Positions 14,925 to 23,267 of a DNA stretch of 36,242 bases are shown here, piece by piece. The notes under the pieces are model-generated. The model was not told where the DNA came from and made no database searches. It was given only the letters and a program-made list of their open reading frames with translations. A program made the translations under genes and the position numbers. Origin of the DNA: an uncultured Clostridia bacterium (lineage in GTDB: Bacteria; Bacillota; Clostridia; Saccharofermentanales; Saccharofermentanaceae); the NCBI GenBank assembly GCA_947303255.1, contig CAMYXL010000030.1, forward strand, positions 1 to 36,242, given 5' to 3'. Positions within the stretch are counted from its first letter, which is position 1. Each line of letters begins with the position of its first letter.

Positions 14925-16911
14925 AATCATCTGTAAATATCCTATCACATGTTGCCGACTCAACATTCATTACTGTAGCCTCATTCGGATAAGACGAGAA
15001 AACAAGGCAACCTTTTCCTTCTACCACGGTAATAGGAACATATTCCGTACTTTCTGGTCTTAGAGTCCATAGATTCACGCTTCCGTCAGAAATATTCGGA
15101 TCTTCCACACCAACCAAATGTCTGAGCATCAGCAATGAAGATTTATCAGGACCAACTTCGGAACTGAAGCTGATATAAACATCCGCTACTCCGTTAACCG
15201 TGCTGTCTCCCGTGTCGACTTTGACAACTACTTCATGTTCGGATAAACGCTCGATCGTTACAGGGAAATCTCCTGTAAGGATAGTATCCTGATTTGCTCC
15301 CTGCTCCCAATAAGCAGCATAGGAATTACAGTCAACCACATGATAATTGGCATAAAGCTCACGATAGAAAAACCAGTTGGCATTACGCATCCATTTACCG
15401 TAGATTGAGTAATCCAACCTGCTTGTTGAAACCACCTCAAAATCCTTTTTATTAAATGATTCCAAGTACTTCTCTCTTGCATCATCAGACAAGACATGGA
15501 TTATATAATCCGTTCCGGACGGCTGGTATTGATCAGTAACCGTTTCCAATGAGGAAGCATAAGCCGAGAATACTCTTCTTCCGTTAAGTATCTCTACTGA
15601 TTTATCGAGATCTTCTGAACACTCGTCCAGATATCCGCCCAATTCAGGATAATACTTGTAATTAGAGTTATCCTTCGGAAGTTTGATAAGACAGAACACC
15701 AATCCGAAGCAGATAAATAAGGCAGCTACGGAAGTAAATATGATCGACGTAGTCTTATTGGGCTCGACCTTGTTCTTTTTCAAAAAGTATCCGACCACGC
15801 GGAATGCTTCCAGGAAATATATCAACAACAAAGTCTCGATAAGGAACAATGAGTATGTCGTATCAATACGGCTGAACAGTTTGTAACCCTGAACAGCACC
15901 AAAACAGGAAAGCAGGACAAAAACTACTGTTCCGAATGCACAGATGCCTTTCCAGGTAAGATCGCGAAGCAAAAAGACAACATAGACCAACATTGTAACG
16001 GCACACATAATTACCTGCGGAGATATCTCAATCTGGTAAAAATAGAATGCGTGCCAGTACGGATCTTCATAATACCAGCCTTGATATTGAGCATAAAAGA
16101 AATTCATCTTAACCCAGATGATCGGATGTCCGCGTGTGATCAAAGCAGCCAAGAAAAACATTGTAACAAGGCTTAATGAGAGCATTATAACAACGGTCAA
16201 TAATAATCTTGGAATGTTCTTATATTTGATCAAAACCAAAAGAGGAACGAGGATCATGAATGCGATAAAGCAGACAAGTCCGTAGTCGTTACCCCAGACT
16301 ATTGATAGACCCGCGAGCAAAGAAACAAGGATTATATGAGCGTAAAATCTCTTCTTTTCACTCCATTTATCTTTTCCTTGAAGCTTTGTTGAAACAACAA
16401 CAAATATCACTATACATACAGGAATGATCATAGCTCGGATGTTTCTTGCTGAATTTCCGCCCACCATCATGCTCTTCAGGAAAATAGACAAGAATAGTCT
16501 GAAGACGAGTGATGTAATAGCAGGTATCACCCAGTTCTTCTTAAAAAACGCATAACTTAGTCCGTAACAATAAAGGATCACCGAAAGTGACGATACATAA
16601 TCATATGCCAAGACTGATGCAGCATAATTACCGCCGAAAAGGAATGTAAACAATGAAGTAAGAACAAGATGGCCTGAACCCAGATAAACGGTAAAATCCT
16701 TAAAAGGTATCTGACCATCCAGAAAACGTCTTATCACATTATAGTTTTGGAAAGTACCGTTTATAGAAAAGTAATCCAGATTCGGGATAGCATTGTAGGC
16801 AGCCAAGAAATATATGACAAGCACCAAGATCAAAGAAAATGCGTAAAGGTACGAATTGCTAATCAAACCTTCGCAATTCAACAGTCTTTTCTTACTCAAA
16901 CTTTCCTGCAT
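14917..16911 (-). CDS. Large polytopic membrane protein, GT-C-like, copy 2 of a tandem pair
   Basis: A 664-residue membrane protein with an N-terminal helix at about 22-42, roughly ten hydrophobic segments through residue 410, then a soluble, probably extracytoplasmic C-terminal domain of about 250 residues. After the first helix is GQIPFKDFTVYLGSGHL, which resembles the acidic loop (GxxPYxDF...G) of GT-C glycosyltransferases such as PMT_2 or ArnT-like enzymes. I infer a lipid-linked sugar transferase or related envelope enzyme, without a substrate. It is clearly homologous over its whole length to the gene just upstream (shared KYYPELGGYLD, ETVTDQYQPSG, NSYAxYWE). Its start is three bases after that gene's stop, with GGGAGAGGG in the upstream gene's last codons, so they are translated from one message. 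Confidence 0.75.
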   Translation of the reverse strand: MQESLSKKRLLNCEGLISNSYLYAFSLILVLVIYFLAAYNAIPNLDYFSINGTFQNYNVIRRFLDGQIPFKDFTVYLGSGHLVLTSLFTFLFGGNYAASVLAYDYVSSLSVILYCYGLSYAFFKKNWVIPAITSLVFRLFLSIFLKSMMVGGNSARNIRAMIIPVCIVIFVVVSTKLQGKDKWSEKKRFYAHIILVSLLAGLSIVWGNDYGLVCFIAFMILVPLLVLIKYKNIPRLLLTVVIMLSLSLVTMFFLAALITRGHPIIWVKMNFFYAQYQGWYYEDPYWHAFYFYQIEISPQVIMCAVTMLVYVVFLLRDLTWKGICAFGTVVFVLLSCFGAVQGYKLFSRIDTTYSLFLIETLLLIYFLEAFRVVGYFLKKNKVEPNKTTSIIFTSVAALFICFGLVFCLIKLPKDNSNYKYYPELGGYLDECSEDLDKSVEILNGRRVFSAYASSLETVTDQYQPSGTDYIIHVLSDDAREKYLESFNKKDFEVVSTSRLDYSIYGKWMRNANWFFYRELYANYHVVDCNSYAAYWEQGANQDTILTGDFPVTIERLSEHEVVVKVDTGDSTVNGVADVYISFSSEVGPDKSSLLMLRHLVGVEDPNISDGSVNLWTLRPESTEYVPITVVEGKGCLVFSSYPNEATVMNVESATCDRIFTDDFA

Positions 16912-16914
16912 GTA

Positions 16915-18921
16915 TTACCCTCTCCCTATATCTTCATCAGTCAAAAGGAATATCCTGTCACAAGATAATTCGTTAACTTCGATAGAGGTCTTATCGATCG
17001 GATATGAATCAAGGATGACGTAACCTATACCGTCAACGATCTCAACCGGAATGTATTCTTTGTTCTTTTGTCTGAGGCACCACTGATTCAATTGGTCATC
17101 AGCAGTATTATCATCTGTTGCTCCGACCATAACGCGAAGGATGAAAATGCTGGAAGCATCTTCTTTGACCTTTGCCTCATAATCAATGCAGACATCAGCA
17201 ATTCCGTTGATAGTCTTGTCCTCTGTTCCAACTATAACGTAAACCTGGGAATCTGTAACACGGTATATATCCGTCTTGATCTCACCTGTGTAGATAGAAT
17301 CCGGTTCCTCGCCATATTCCCAATAATCAGCATACGAATTGCGTCCGATGAAGTGCCAATCAGAATATAATTCACGATAGTAAAACCAGTTTGCTCTGCG
17401 GAGCCATTTGCCGTACATCGCATAATCGACACGAATTGTCGAAGCAACATCAAAATTCTTCTCTGAAAAAGTACGTAAATACTCTTCCCTTGTATCATCA
17501 GTCAAAACATGAATGATGTAATCATAACCTGATGGCTGGTATTGGTCGGTTACTACTTCCAAAGAAGATGCATATTCCGAAAAGACTTTACGATCACCAA
17601 CAAGTTCCAATGATCTGTCCAGATCCTCAGAACAATAATCCAAATATCCGCCAAGTTCAGGATAATACTTCAAAGAGGAATTATCTCTTTTCAATCCGAA
17701 CAAAGACATCACTAATCCGACTATTACAAATGAAGCAGGAGCAACAAACAGGATCATTTCCACTATCTTATTAAGTTTCATATCATTCTTTTTGATGCTT
17801 CTGATGACTATGAACATAATATCGAATACTAAGATAATTACCTCTGCACACAAGAGCATCAGTCCATAAGCCCTGTCACGAAGACTGAAAAGCCTGTACG
17901 CTTCGCATGCACCGAAAAATGAAAGCATGGCAAAAACTATCGTTCCGAAACGACGAATGTTTTCCCATGTTATCTTACGGAGCAAAACGACCAGATGACC
18001 CAAAAGGATCAATATACATGCTATTATCGGGACAGAAAGATCAAGTTGGTACAGATAAGTTGCATGGAGTTCAGGAGCTTCAAAATACCAACTCTGATAC
18101 TGACTTGAGAAAAAGTTTGATCTGAACCAATCATAAAAATGTCCCCTGGATACTATCAATACCAATAAGGAAGCTATTATCACAGTTCCGGCAATAACAA
18201 CACCCTCTGACAAAAGCATCTTCAAAACACTCTTTTTCTTTACCAAAACAAATAACGGAACAAGCATCATTATCGCTATAAAGCAGACAAGACCGTAATC
18301 GTTACTCCAAACAAAAGCCATTCCCGAAATAACAGATAACAGAATAAGATGGAGATAAAACTTCTTGTTCTCGCTCATCTCTTTGAGGGATTCGATAATG
18401 GCAGAACCTATTACATAGATCAGGATGCTGATAGGTATTACAAGAGCTCTTATGGATCTGGCTGAATTGCCGCCCAAAAACATAGGATCAAATACCGGAT
18501 AAAGGACGACCCTGAATAATACAGCCATGAACGACGGGATGACCCAATTTCTCTTGAAGAAAACAAAACTTAGAACGTAACAATAGATTACGACTGAAAG
18601 CGACGATATAAAATGATACGAGATTACGGAAGCAGCATAATTTCCGCCAAATAGTAACGTAAAGAATGACGTGACAACAAGATGTCCCATACCAAGATAT
18701 GCCGGAAAATCGACAAATGGTATCTGACCGTCAAGGAATCTTCTGATGATGTTGTAATTCTGAAAAGTTCCGTTTATAGGAACATAGTCAAGATTAGGAA
18801 CCTGGGCATATGCCTTTAAGTAATACACCACAAGAACCAGTAATACCGATAAAACATAAAGAAACGGATTACTCATCAGTTTCTTTATCTTATTTTCTTT
18901 ATCCAATCCAGTCGTACTCAT
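16915..18921 (-). CDS. Large polytopic membrane protein, GT-C-like, copy 1 of a tandem pair
   Basis: A 668-residue paralogue of the next gene, with the same order: N-terminal helix (about 20-40), GQIPFVDFPAYLGMGHL loop, about ten membrane segments, conserved GGNSARSIRALVIPI between helices, and a C-terminal soluble domain starting near KYYPELGGYLD. By eye the two are most alike in the soluble domain and the first 180 residues. Both lie between the nadD-yqeK fusion (36 bases upstream) and rsfS. The family is not one I can name; the loop after helix 1 suggests a GT-C fold. The ribosome site is poor (AGGGG about 13 bases before the ATG), so the start could be imperfectly placed, though the hydrophobic N-terminus fits. 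Confidence 0.75.
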   Translation of the reverse strand: MSTTGLDKENKIKKLMSNPFLYVLSVLLVLVVYYLKAYAQVPNLDYVPINGTFQNYNIIRRFLDGQIPFVDFPAYLGMGHLVVTSFFTLLFGGNYAASVISYHFISSLSVVIYCYVLSFVFFKRNWVIPSFMAVLFRVVLYPVFDPMFLGGNSARSIRALVIPISILIYVIGSAIIESLKEMSENKKFYLHLILLSVISGMAFVWSNDYGLVCFIAIMMLVPLFVLVKKKSVLKMLLSEGVVIAGTVIIASLLVLIVSRGHFYDWFRSNFFSSQYQSWYFEAPELHATYLYQLDLSVPIIACILILLGHLVVLLRKITWENIRRFGTIVFAMLSFFGACEAYRLFSLRDRAYGLMLLCAEVIILVFDIMFIVIRSIKKNDMKLNKIVEMILFVAPASFVIVGLVMSLFGLKRDNSSLKYYPELGGYLDYCSEDLDRSLELVGDRKVFSEYASSLEVVTDQYQPSGYDYIIHVLTDDTREEYLRTFSEKNFDVASTIRVDYAMYGKWLRRANWFYYRELYSDWHFIGRNSYADYWEYGEEPDSIYTGEIKTDIYRVTDSQVYVIVGTEDKTINGIADVCIDYEAKVKEDASSIFILRVMVGATDDNTADDQLNQWCLRQKNKEYIPVEIVDGIGYVILDSYPIDKTSIEVNELSCDRIFLLTDEDIGRG

Positions 18922-18956
18922 ATCAATCTTGCATCCCCTACACCTAATCTATAAGA

Positions 18957-20144
18957 TCACTTTTTCATACCCAGTGTCTCTAAAAAGCCAAGAGTGTTCG
19001 GATGTAATTTCATTCCCTTACGCTTACTCTTATCAACAAAAGCGCTGACACACAGTATCAGACCAAGTTCAAGATCCTTATCGGCAGCTGCCCTGACTTC
19101 AGTCAGATCGTCATAGGTCCTTGCCGGTTCGATCTTGTCAGACAGATAAACAACTTTATCCGTTATAGTCATGTTAGCCCTGGCGGTAGTGTGATATCTG
19201 ATCGCATCAAGGATCTCCTCATCCTTGATACCGAACTGCTTCTTTGCCATAAGCGCGCCAGCAGGTCCGTGCCAGAGCTTTTTAATATCATAACTCTCGC
19301 CTGAATCCTTGATAGCCATCTTTTTCTGCTGATCATCCGGAAGTTCCTTGGCACAGTCGTGAAGAACGCCTGCTATCAATGCTTTATCCGGATCTCCGCC
19401 GTACATGACGGCATATTTGACTGCCAGGATCGCCGTGTTGATCGTGTGAAGAAGTCGCTCTCTTTTTAAGATCGGATAAAGTTCGATCGCATACTCAAGG
19501 AATTCTTCCATTGACTCGTCCGACACGTTTTCGAGCCAGTCTGCAGCATAAAGAGCATTTGTCTTGATGAAGGTTTTGACTTCCTCAGGAATCTGGTCTG
19601 TATTCTTTTCTTTTCGAAAACACGAAGAAGACACATCAACTCCGTCAATTTCAAATACTGTTATCTTTGTATGATAAAGGTCCTCTATACGCTTAACATT
19701 GGCTTCAAAATCCTCATCCTGACCCGGTCTTCCGGCAACAAGAAGATTCACGAGACCTAAGATCTCCTCAGGCTCGTACCACTTGTCAAAAGTCGGCAGG
19801 ATATCTGAACCGCAGATCCAGAAAAGCTCAACATTATCAGAATCAACCAGATCATTGATCCTGTTTTTCTTAAGAAGAGCTTTGATGGTATTAAGAGTAT
19901 AACTGATGCCCGGGATAAAGAACTCAACATCACTTACGACGACTTTATCACCGAATCTTTCGACGGCATCAACAGTCATATAGTATCTGTACGGGGCAGC
20001 GTTCAATATCTTGCCACGCTTAAACGGATTTCTCGCAGACGGGATCACGACAACCTTGTCGACAGCTTTTAAAGCACCCTCGATCATGCTTAAATGTCCG
20101 TTATGAAACGGATCAAATGAACCCCCGAACAGACCTACTTTCAT
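18957..20144 (-). CDS. nadD: Fused nicotinate-nucleotide adenylyltransferase (NadD) and YqeK-type HD hydrolase
   Basis: A 395-residue bifunctional protein. Residues 1-198 are NadD, making deamido-NAD from nicotinate mononucleotide and ATP, with GGSFDPFHNGHL at 7-18 and the second nucleotide motif VSSSCFRK at 171-178. Residues 210-395 are an HD hydrolase of the YqeK family, which in other Bacillota cleaves Ap4A symmetrically. Visible ligands are His233, His262-Asp263 in AGVLHDCAKEL, His292, His318 in RYHTT, and Asp336 in YLSDKIEPAR. In most relatives these are two adjacent genes; here they are one frame with no stop or internal start signal at the junction. The start overlaps the purD stop by one base (TAATG), and GGAG lies in the last purD codons, so it is coupled to purD. 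Confidence 0.93.
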   Translation of the reverse strand: MKVGLFGGSFDPFHNGHLSMIEGALKAVDKVVVIPSARNPFKRGKILNAAPYRYYMTVDAVERFGDKVVVSDVEFFIPGISYTLNTIKALLKKNRINDLVDSDNVELFWICGSDILPTFDKWYEPEEILGLVNLLVAGRPGQDEDFEANVKRIEDLYHTKITVFEIDGVDVSSSCFRKEKNTDQIPEEVKTFIKTNALYAADWLENVSDESMEEFLEYAIELYPILKRERLLHTINTAILAVKYAVMYGGDPDKALIAGVLHDCAKELPDDQQKKMAIKDSGESYDIKKLWHGPAGALMAKKQFGIKDEEILDAIRYHTTARANMTITDKVVYLSDKIEPARTYDDLTEVRAAADKDLELGLILCVSAFVDKSKRKGMKLHPNTLGFLETLGMKK

Positions 20145-21430
20145 TACTTAAGAAACTCCAAAGCACGCTTACCGATATCGTGTCTAAAGTGTGCTCCCTC
20201 GAAATCGATCTTGGAAACGCCCTCATATGCCTTATCAAGAGCACTCTGAAGATCATCAGCCCTTGCAGTAACACCGATAACACGACCACCGTTTGTAAGG
20301 AACGTACCGTTCTCATCAAGTTTGGTTCCTGCATGATAAACGAAGCATCCGTCGATCTGACCCTTATCGTCAAATCCCTTCATTGGAATGCCCTTCTTAT
20401 AGCTCTGCGGATATCCGCCGGAAGCCATGATAACACATGCACATGCACCGTCATACCACTTGATATCGATATCCTTGAGTCTTCTCTCACAGATAGCCTC
20501 AAAGATGTCATAGAGGTCAGCATCGAGCATAGGAAGAACTACCTGAGTCTCAGGATCACCGAATCTGCAGTTATACTCGATAACCTTAGGTCCGTTAGGA
20601 GTGATCATAAGACCGAAGTAAAGGATACCCTCAAATCTTCTGCCCTCTTTGTTCATTGCGTTCATTGTAGGAATGAAGATCTTCTCCATACACTCCTTAG
20701 CTACTTCTTCTGTGTAGCAAGGGTTCGGAGAAATTGTTCCCATTCCGCCTGTATTAAGGCCCTCGTCATTATCAAGGGCTCTCTTATGGTCCATGGAAGA
20801 GATCATAGGGATCATTGTCTCACCATCCGTGAATGAAAGAACGGATACTTCAGGGCCTGTTAAGAATTCTTCTATAACGACTCTGGAGCTGCTCTTACCG
20901 AACTTCAGATCGTCGATCATCTCTTTAACTGCAGTAATTGCCTCTTCCTCATTCTGAGCGATGATAACGCCCTTACCGAGTGCAAGACCGTCAGCCTTGA
21001 TTACTGTAGGATATGTGTTCTGCTCTTTTAAATACTTGATAGCGCTCTCGCTGTCAGTGAAAACACCATAGTAAGCAGTCGGAATATCATATTTCTTCAT
21101 GAGTTCCTTGGAGAATACCTTGGAACCTTCGATGATAGCTGCATTGGCCTTAGGTCCGAATGTAAAGAAACCTTCTTTCTCCAATGCATCAGCCATTCCC
21201 AATACAAGCGGATCATCAGGAGCTACTACAACCATGTCAGGCTGAAGTTTCTTGGCAAGTTCCACCATTCCTTCGATATCTGTTGCTCCAACCGGGAAGC
21301 ACTCGGCATACTTACTGATACCGCCGTTTCCCGGTGCACAATAGATCTTACCAACCTTTGGACTTTCAGATAATTTCATAATGATGGCATGTTCTCTTCC
21401 GCCACCGCCTACTACAAGAACGTTCTTCAT
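20144..21430 (-). CDS. purD: Phosphoribosylamine-glycine ligase (GAR synthetase)
   Basis: Second step of purine synthesis: joins 5-phosphoribosylamine and glycine using ATP. It has 428 residues, the usual length, in ATP-grasp order: N domain KNVLVVGGGGREHAI, ATP-grasp core (PTVIKADGLALGKGVI, VIEEFLTGPEVSVLSF), the family signature FGDPETQVVLP, and the C domain ending GKRALEFLK. The start is the ATG at 21430, with AGGAG seven bases upstream; an in-frame start further up would add seven residues without support. The rest of the purine genes lie upstream, separated from purD by a lipoprotein and a C39-like gene and by a terminator, so purD is a separate unit. The nadD-yqeK fusion overlaps its stop codon. 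Confidence 0.96.
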   Translation of the reverse strand: MKNVLVVGGGGREHAIIMKLSESPKVGKIYCAPGNGGISKYAECFPVGATDIEGMVELAKKLQPDMVVVAPDDPLVLGMADALEKEGFFTFGPKANAAIIEGSKVFSKELMKKYDIPTAYYGVFTDSESAIKYLKEQNTYPTVIKADGLALGKGVIIAQNEEEAITAVKEMIDDLKFGKSSSRVVIEEFLTGPEVSVLSFTDGETMIPMISSMDHKRALDNDEGLNTGGMGTISPNPCYTEEVAKECMEKIFIPTMNAMNKEGRRFEGILYFGLMITPNGPKVIEYNCRFGDPETQVVLPMLDADLYDIFEAICERRLKDIDIKWYDGACACVIMASGGYPQSYKKGIPMKGFDDKGQIDGCFVYHAGTKLDENGTFLTNGGRVIGVTARADDLQSALDKAYEGVSKIDFEGAHFRHDIGKRALEFLK

Positions 21431-21492
21431 GAATAGTCTCCTATAGATCAAGATTTAACCTATAAGATATTACTACAATTCATGTGAAGTTT

Positions 21493-22476
21493 CTACTCAA
21501 CTATCTGCGCAAGAATTTCCGAAAATGAAGTCAGATCCCAGTTGCTGTAAATGTAACCGTCATAGATCAAGAAAGGCTCGGATTCACCATCGTAATATGT
21601 AAAAGCCCATGTCTCGCCGTCGCAGACATTGTCTTCAGAATAATCCTTAAACGGATTATCCTTTTTCGACCAGAGGCAAAATTCCAGAATCTGTCGGAAA
21701 TCGTAATCATCGACTTCAACTGTCTTTATCAGTTCAGGTTCTGAGATGGTGTACAGATAGTAATAATCTATGGTCTTATCGTAATTAACAACGTATTTCT
21801 CGCCGCAGACATTATCGGTTGACCAGTCGATAGGCTCCCAAAATGATACAACAGCCTCTAACATGATGCCTTCATCAGGAAGCGGATAAGAAAAATCCAG
21901 TTCGTTCCAGTAAGACTCAAGAATATTTTCTATAAAGCACATAGCTTCATTCGAATAGGCATATCCGCTATAAATCTGGTGGGAACTGCTGTCGGAATCA
22001 TAGAAGTAGAATGCCCACATGGCTCCGTCATCCACTAATTCGTAATAATCTTTGTAAGTCTCATTTACGTAACCATCATATGCAAAATCGTATATGTAAA
22101 AATAGTCAATGTCTGATACTTTAGTGCTCTGAGTGATCTCACCTGTGAGATTGCAGTTAACCGTTATCTCAAGAGTACCGTCATAATACAAAACATACTC
22201 CGTGTTGATCCACGTATCCATGTTATCTACTATCATCCAGCAATTACTGTTATTCCCTTTAAACATGATACCGTCGATCTCTTTCAGTTCTTCGATATCA
22301 GTTTCATTAATATCAGTTTCATCGATATCAGTTTCATCAGCCTCAGTTTCTTTGCTTTCTGTTATATTTTTCCCCTTTGAACGCTTAACGGAACTCTCCA
22401 TAGTTTTTTCCGCAGCACAAGATGCGATTCCAAACATTATCGCAATAACCAATAAAATACTTAAAGATCTTTTCAT
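21493..22476 (-). CDS. Lipoprotein with two-fold internal repeat
   Basis: A 327-residue predicted lipoprotein: signal peptide with lipobox GIASC (Cys20), a Glu/Asp/Thr-rich linker (about 40-66) that includes ETDI-type tetrapeptide repeats, then two related domains. The domains share a pattern of an opening strand (YVLYYDGTLE / YVVNYDKTID), a V.DxDY/F motif, GAMWAFYFYD or ETWAFTYYD, and IYSGYAYSN or IYDGYIYSN, at about 90-195 and 220-325. It is rich in Tyr, Asp and Trp. I do not recognise a family; the tandem beta-rich domains look like a binding protein at the outer face of the membrane. AGGAGG lies five bases before the ATG; that site can pair with GACCTCC 40 bases upstream. Confidence 0.82.
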   Translation of the reverse strand: MKRSLSILLVIAIMFGIASCAAEKTMESSVKRSKGKNITESKETEADETDIDETDINETDIEELKEIDGIMFKGNNSNCWMIVDNMDTWINTEYVLYYDGTLEITVNCNLTGEITQSTKVSDIDYFYIYDFAYDGYVNETYKDYYELVDDGAMWAFYFYDSDSSSHQIYSGYAYSNEAMCFIENILESYWNELDFSYPLPDEGIMLEAVVSFWEPIDWSTDNVCGEKYVVNYDKTIDYYYLYTISEPELIKTVEVDDYDFRQILEFCLWSKKDNPFKDYSEDNVCDGETWAFTYYDGESEPFLIYDGYIYSNWDLTSFSEILAQIVE

Positions 22477-22538
22477 TATGACCTCCTAAGCTCCCCGTTG
22501 CTTTCACTTTATATATCAACTTTTGGGAGGTCTTGGTT

Positions 22539-23147
22539 TCATTTTAGCGAAAAGAACGTATTCTTATGAAGCGGCATGATAAACATTGCCGTATTCCAAA
22601 GGGCAAGAAAATCCTCAGTGGAAAGTTTGCGATTGTATAGTTTGCTTGGACAGTTTATGTAGTCCTCAATAGTCTCTGCTATGTAGATGTTGTTTTCGTC
22701 ATAGCCGACAACGTTTACGTAATGAAGTGTTTTCGAGCCCTTGTAAGATCTGATGAAAACAATTACGGGATGACCCTTTTCGACTTCTGCCTTCAGAGTT
22801 TCCAAAGAACCTCTGTAGTAATTTGCGGCAAATCCTTCTTTTCGAAGAAAGGAACGAAGATGCTTAGGAAGGATGGTTCCGTTTTTGAGCCTGGGCATCT
22901 TCTGATATGCCTCGGCACCCGTTATGTTCCTGTCGAAATGACGCATCAGGTATGCGCTCGAAAAGCCGGCACACTGGTTAAAGTCCTGGATCTCAATGGT
23001 GTTGGGAACATCAACAATATAAGAAGCGGCATTCGGTCTTTGAGCCTTATGAAATCTGTATAATCCTTCTCGAAAACATGTGACCAACAAATAGATCACA
23101 ACTGTGCTTATCATATTGATCAACGGGATCCAAAACAGTAATTTCAT
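22539..23147 (-). CDS. Membrane-anchored C39-like (papain-fold) cysteine peptidase
   Basis: A 202-residue protein with an N-terminal membrane helix (3-24) and a papain-like domain of the Peptidase_C39_2 type. Cys59 in DFNQCAGFSSAYLMR is the likely nucleophile, His142 in TLHYVNVVGYDENNIYIAET the base, with Asp150 or a nearby acid completing the site. The anchor places the domain outside the cell. C39-like proteins without an ABC transporter are usually of unknown substrate. It has its own promoter candidate just after the purine terminator (23179-23208) and is followed by the lipoprotein gene 62 bases on, probably in one transcript. The Shine-Dalgarno site is weak (GAAGAG close to the ATG). 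Confidence 0.82.
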   Translation of the reverse strand: MKLLFWIPLINMISTVVIYLLVTCFREGLYRFHKAQRPNAASYIVDVPNTIEIQDFNQCAGFSSAYLMRHFDRNITGAEAYQKMPRLKNGTILPKHLRSFLRKEGFAANYYRGSLETLKAEVEKGHPVIVFIRSYKGSKTLHYVNVVGYDENNIYIAETIEDYINCPSKLYNRKLSTEDFLALWNTAMFIMPLHKNTFFSLK

Positions 23148-23178
23148 ATCTCTTCAGCTTCTTTAATTTATGGTCTTC

Positions 23179-23208
23179 AGAATAACACTACGACATAAGG
23201 ATTATCAA
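23179..23208 (-). promoter_or_regulatory. Candidate promoter for the C39-like gene
   Basis: TTGATA (-35, 23203-23208) and TATTCT (-10, 23179-23184), 18 bases apart, on the minus strand. The -10 is preceded by TGT (extended -10). It lies directly downstream of the purine terminator, so the C39-like gene need not depend on purine transcription. Confidence 0.5.
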
Positions 23209-23210
23209 GA

Positions 23211-23248
23211 ACAAAAAACATCCCCGAAGCAAATACTTCAGGGATGTT
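23211..23248 (-). terminator. Intrinsic terminator of the purine operon
   Basis: A 13-base stem (AACATCCCTGAAG against CTTCGGGGATGTT, one wobble) with loop TATTTG, followed by TTTTGTTC on the minus strand. It begins about 20 bases past the formyltransferase stop codon. Confidence 0.88.
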
Positions 23249-23267
23249 AGATTCAAACTGTTAAGTA

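Noticed and set aside
20117..20836. Plus-strand open frame of 239 codons
   Set aside because: Antisense to purD and the start of nadD, both of which have full motif sets; no ribosome site.
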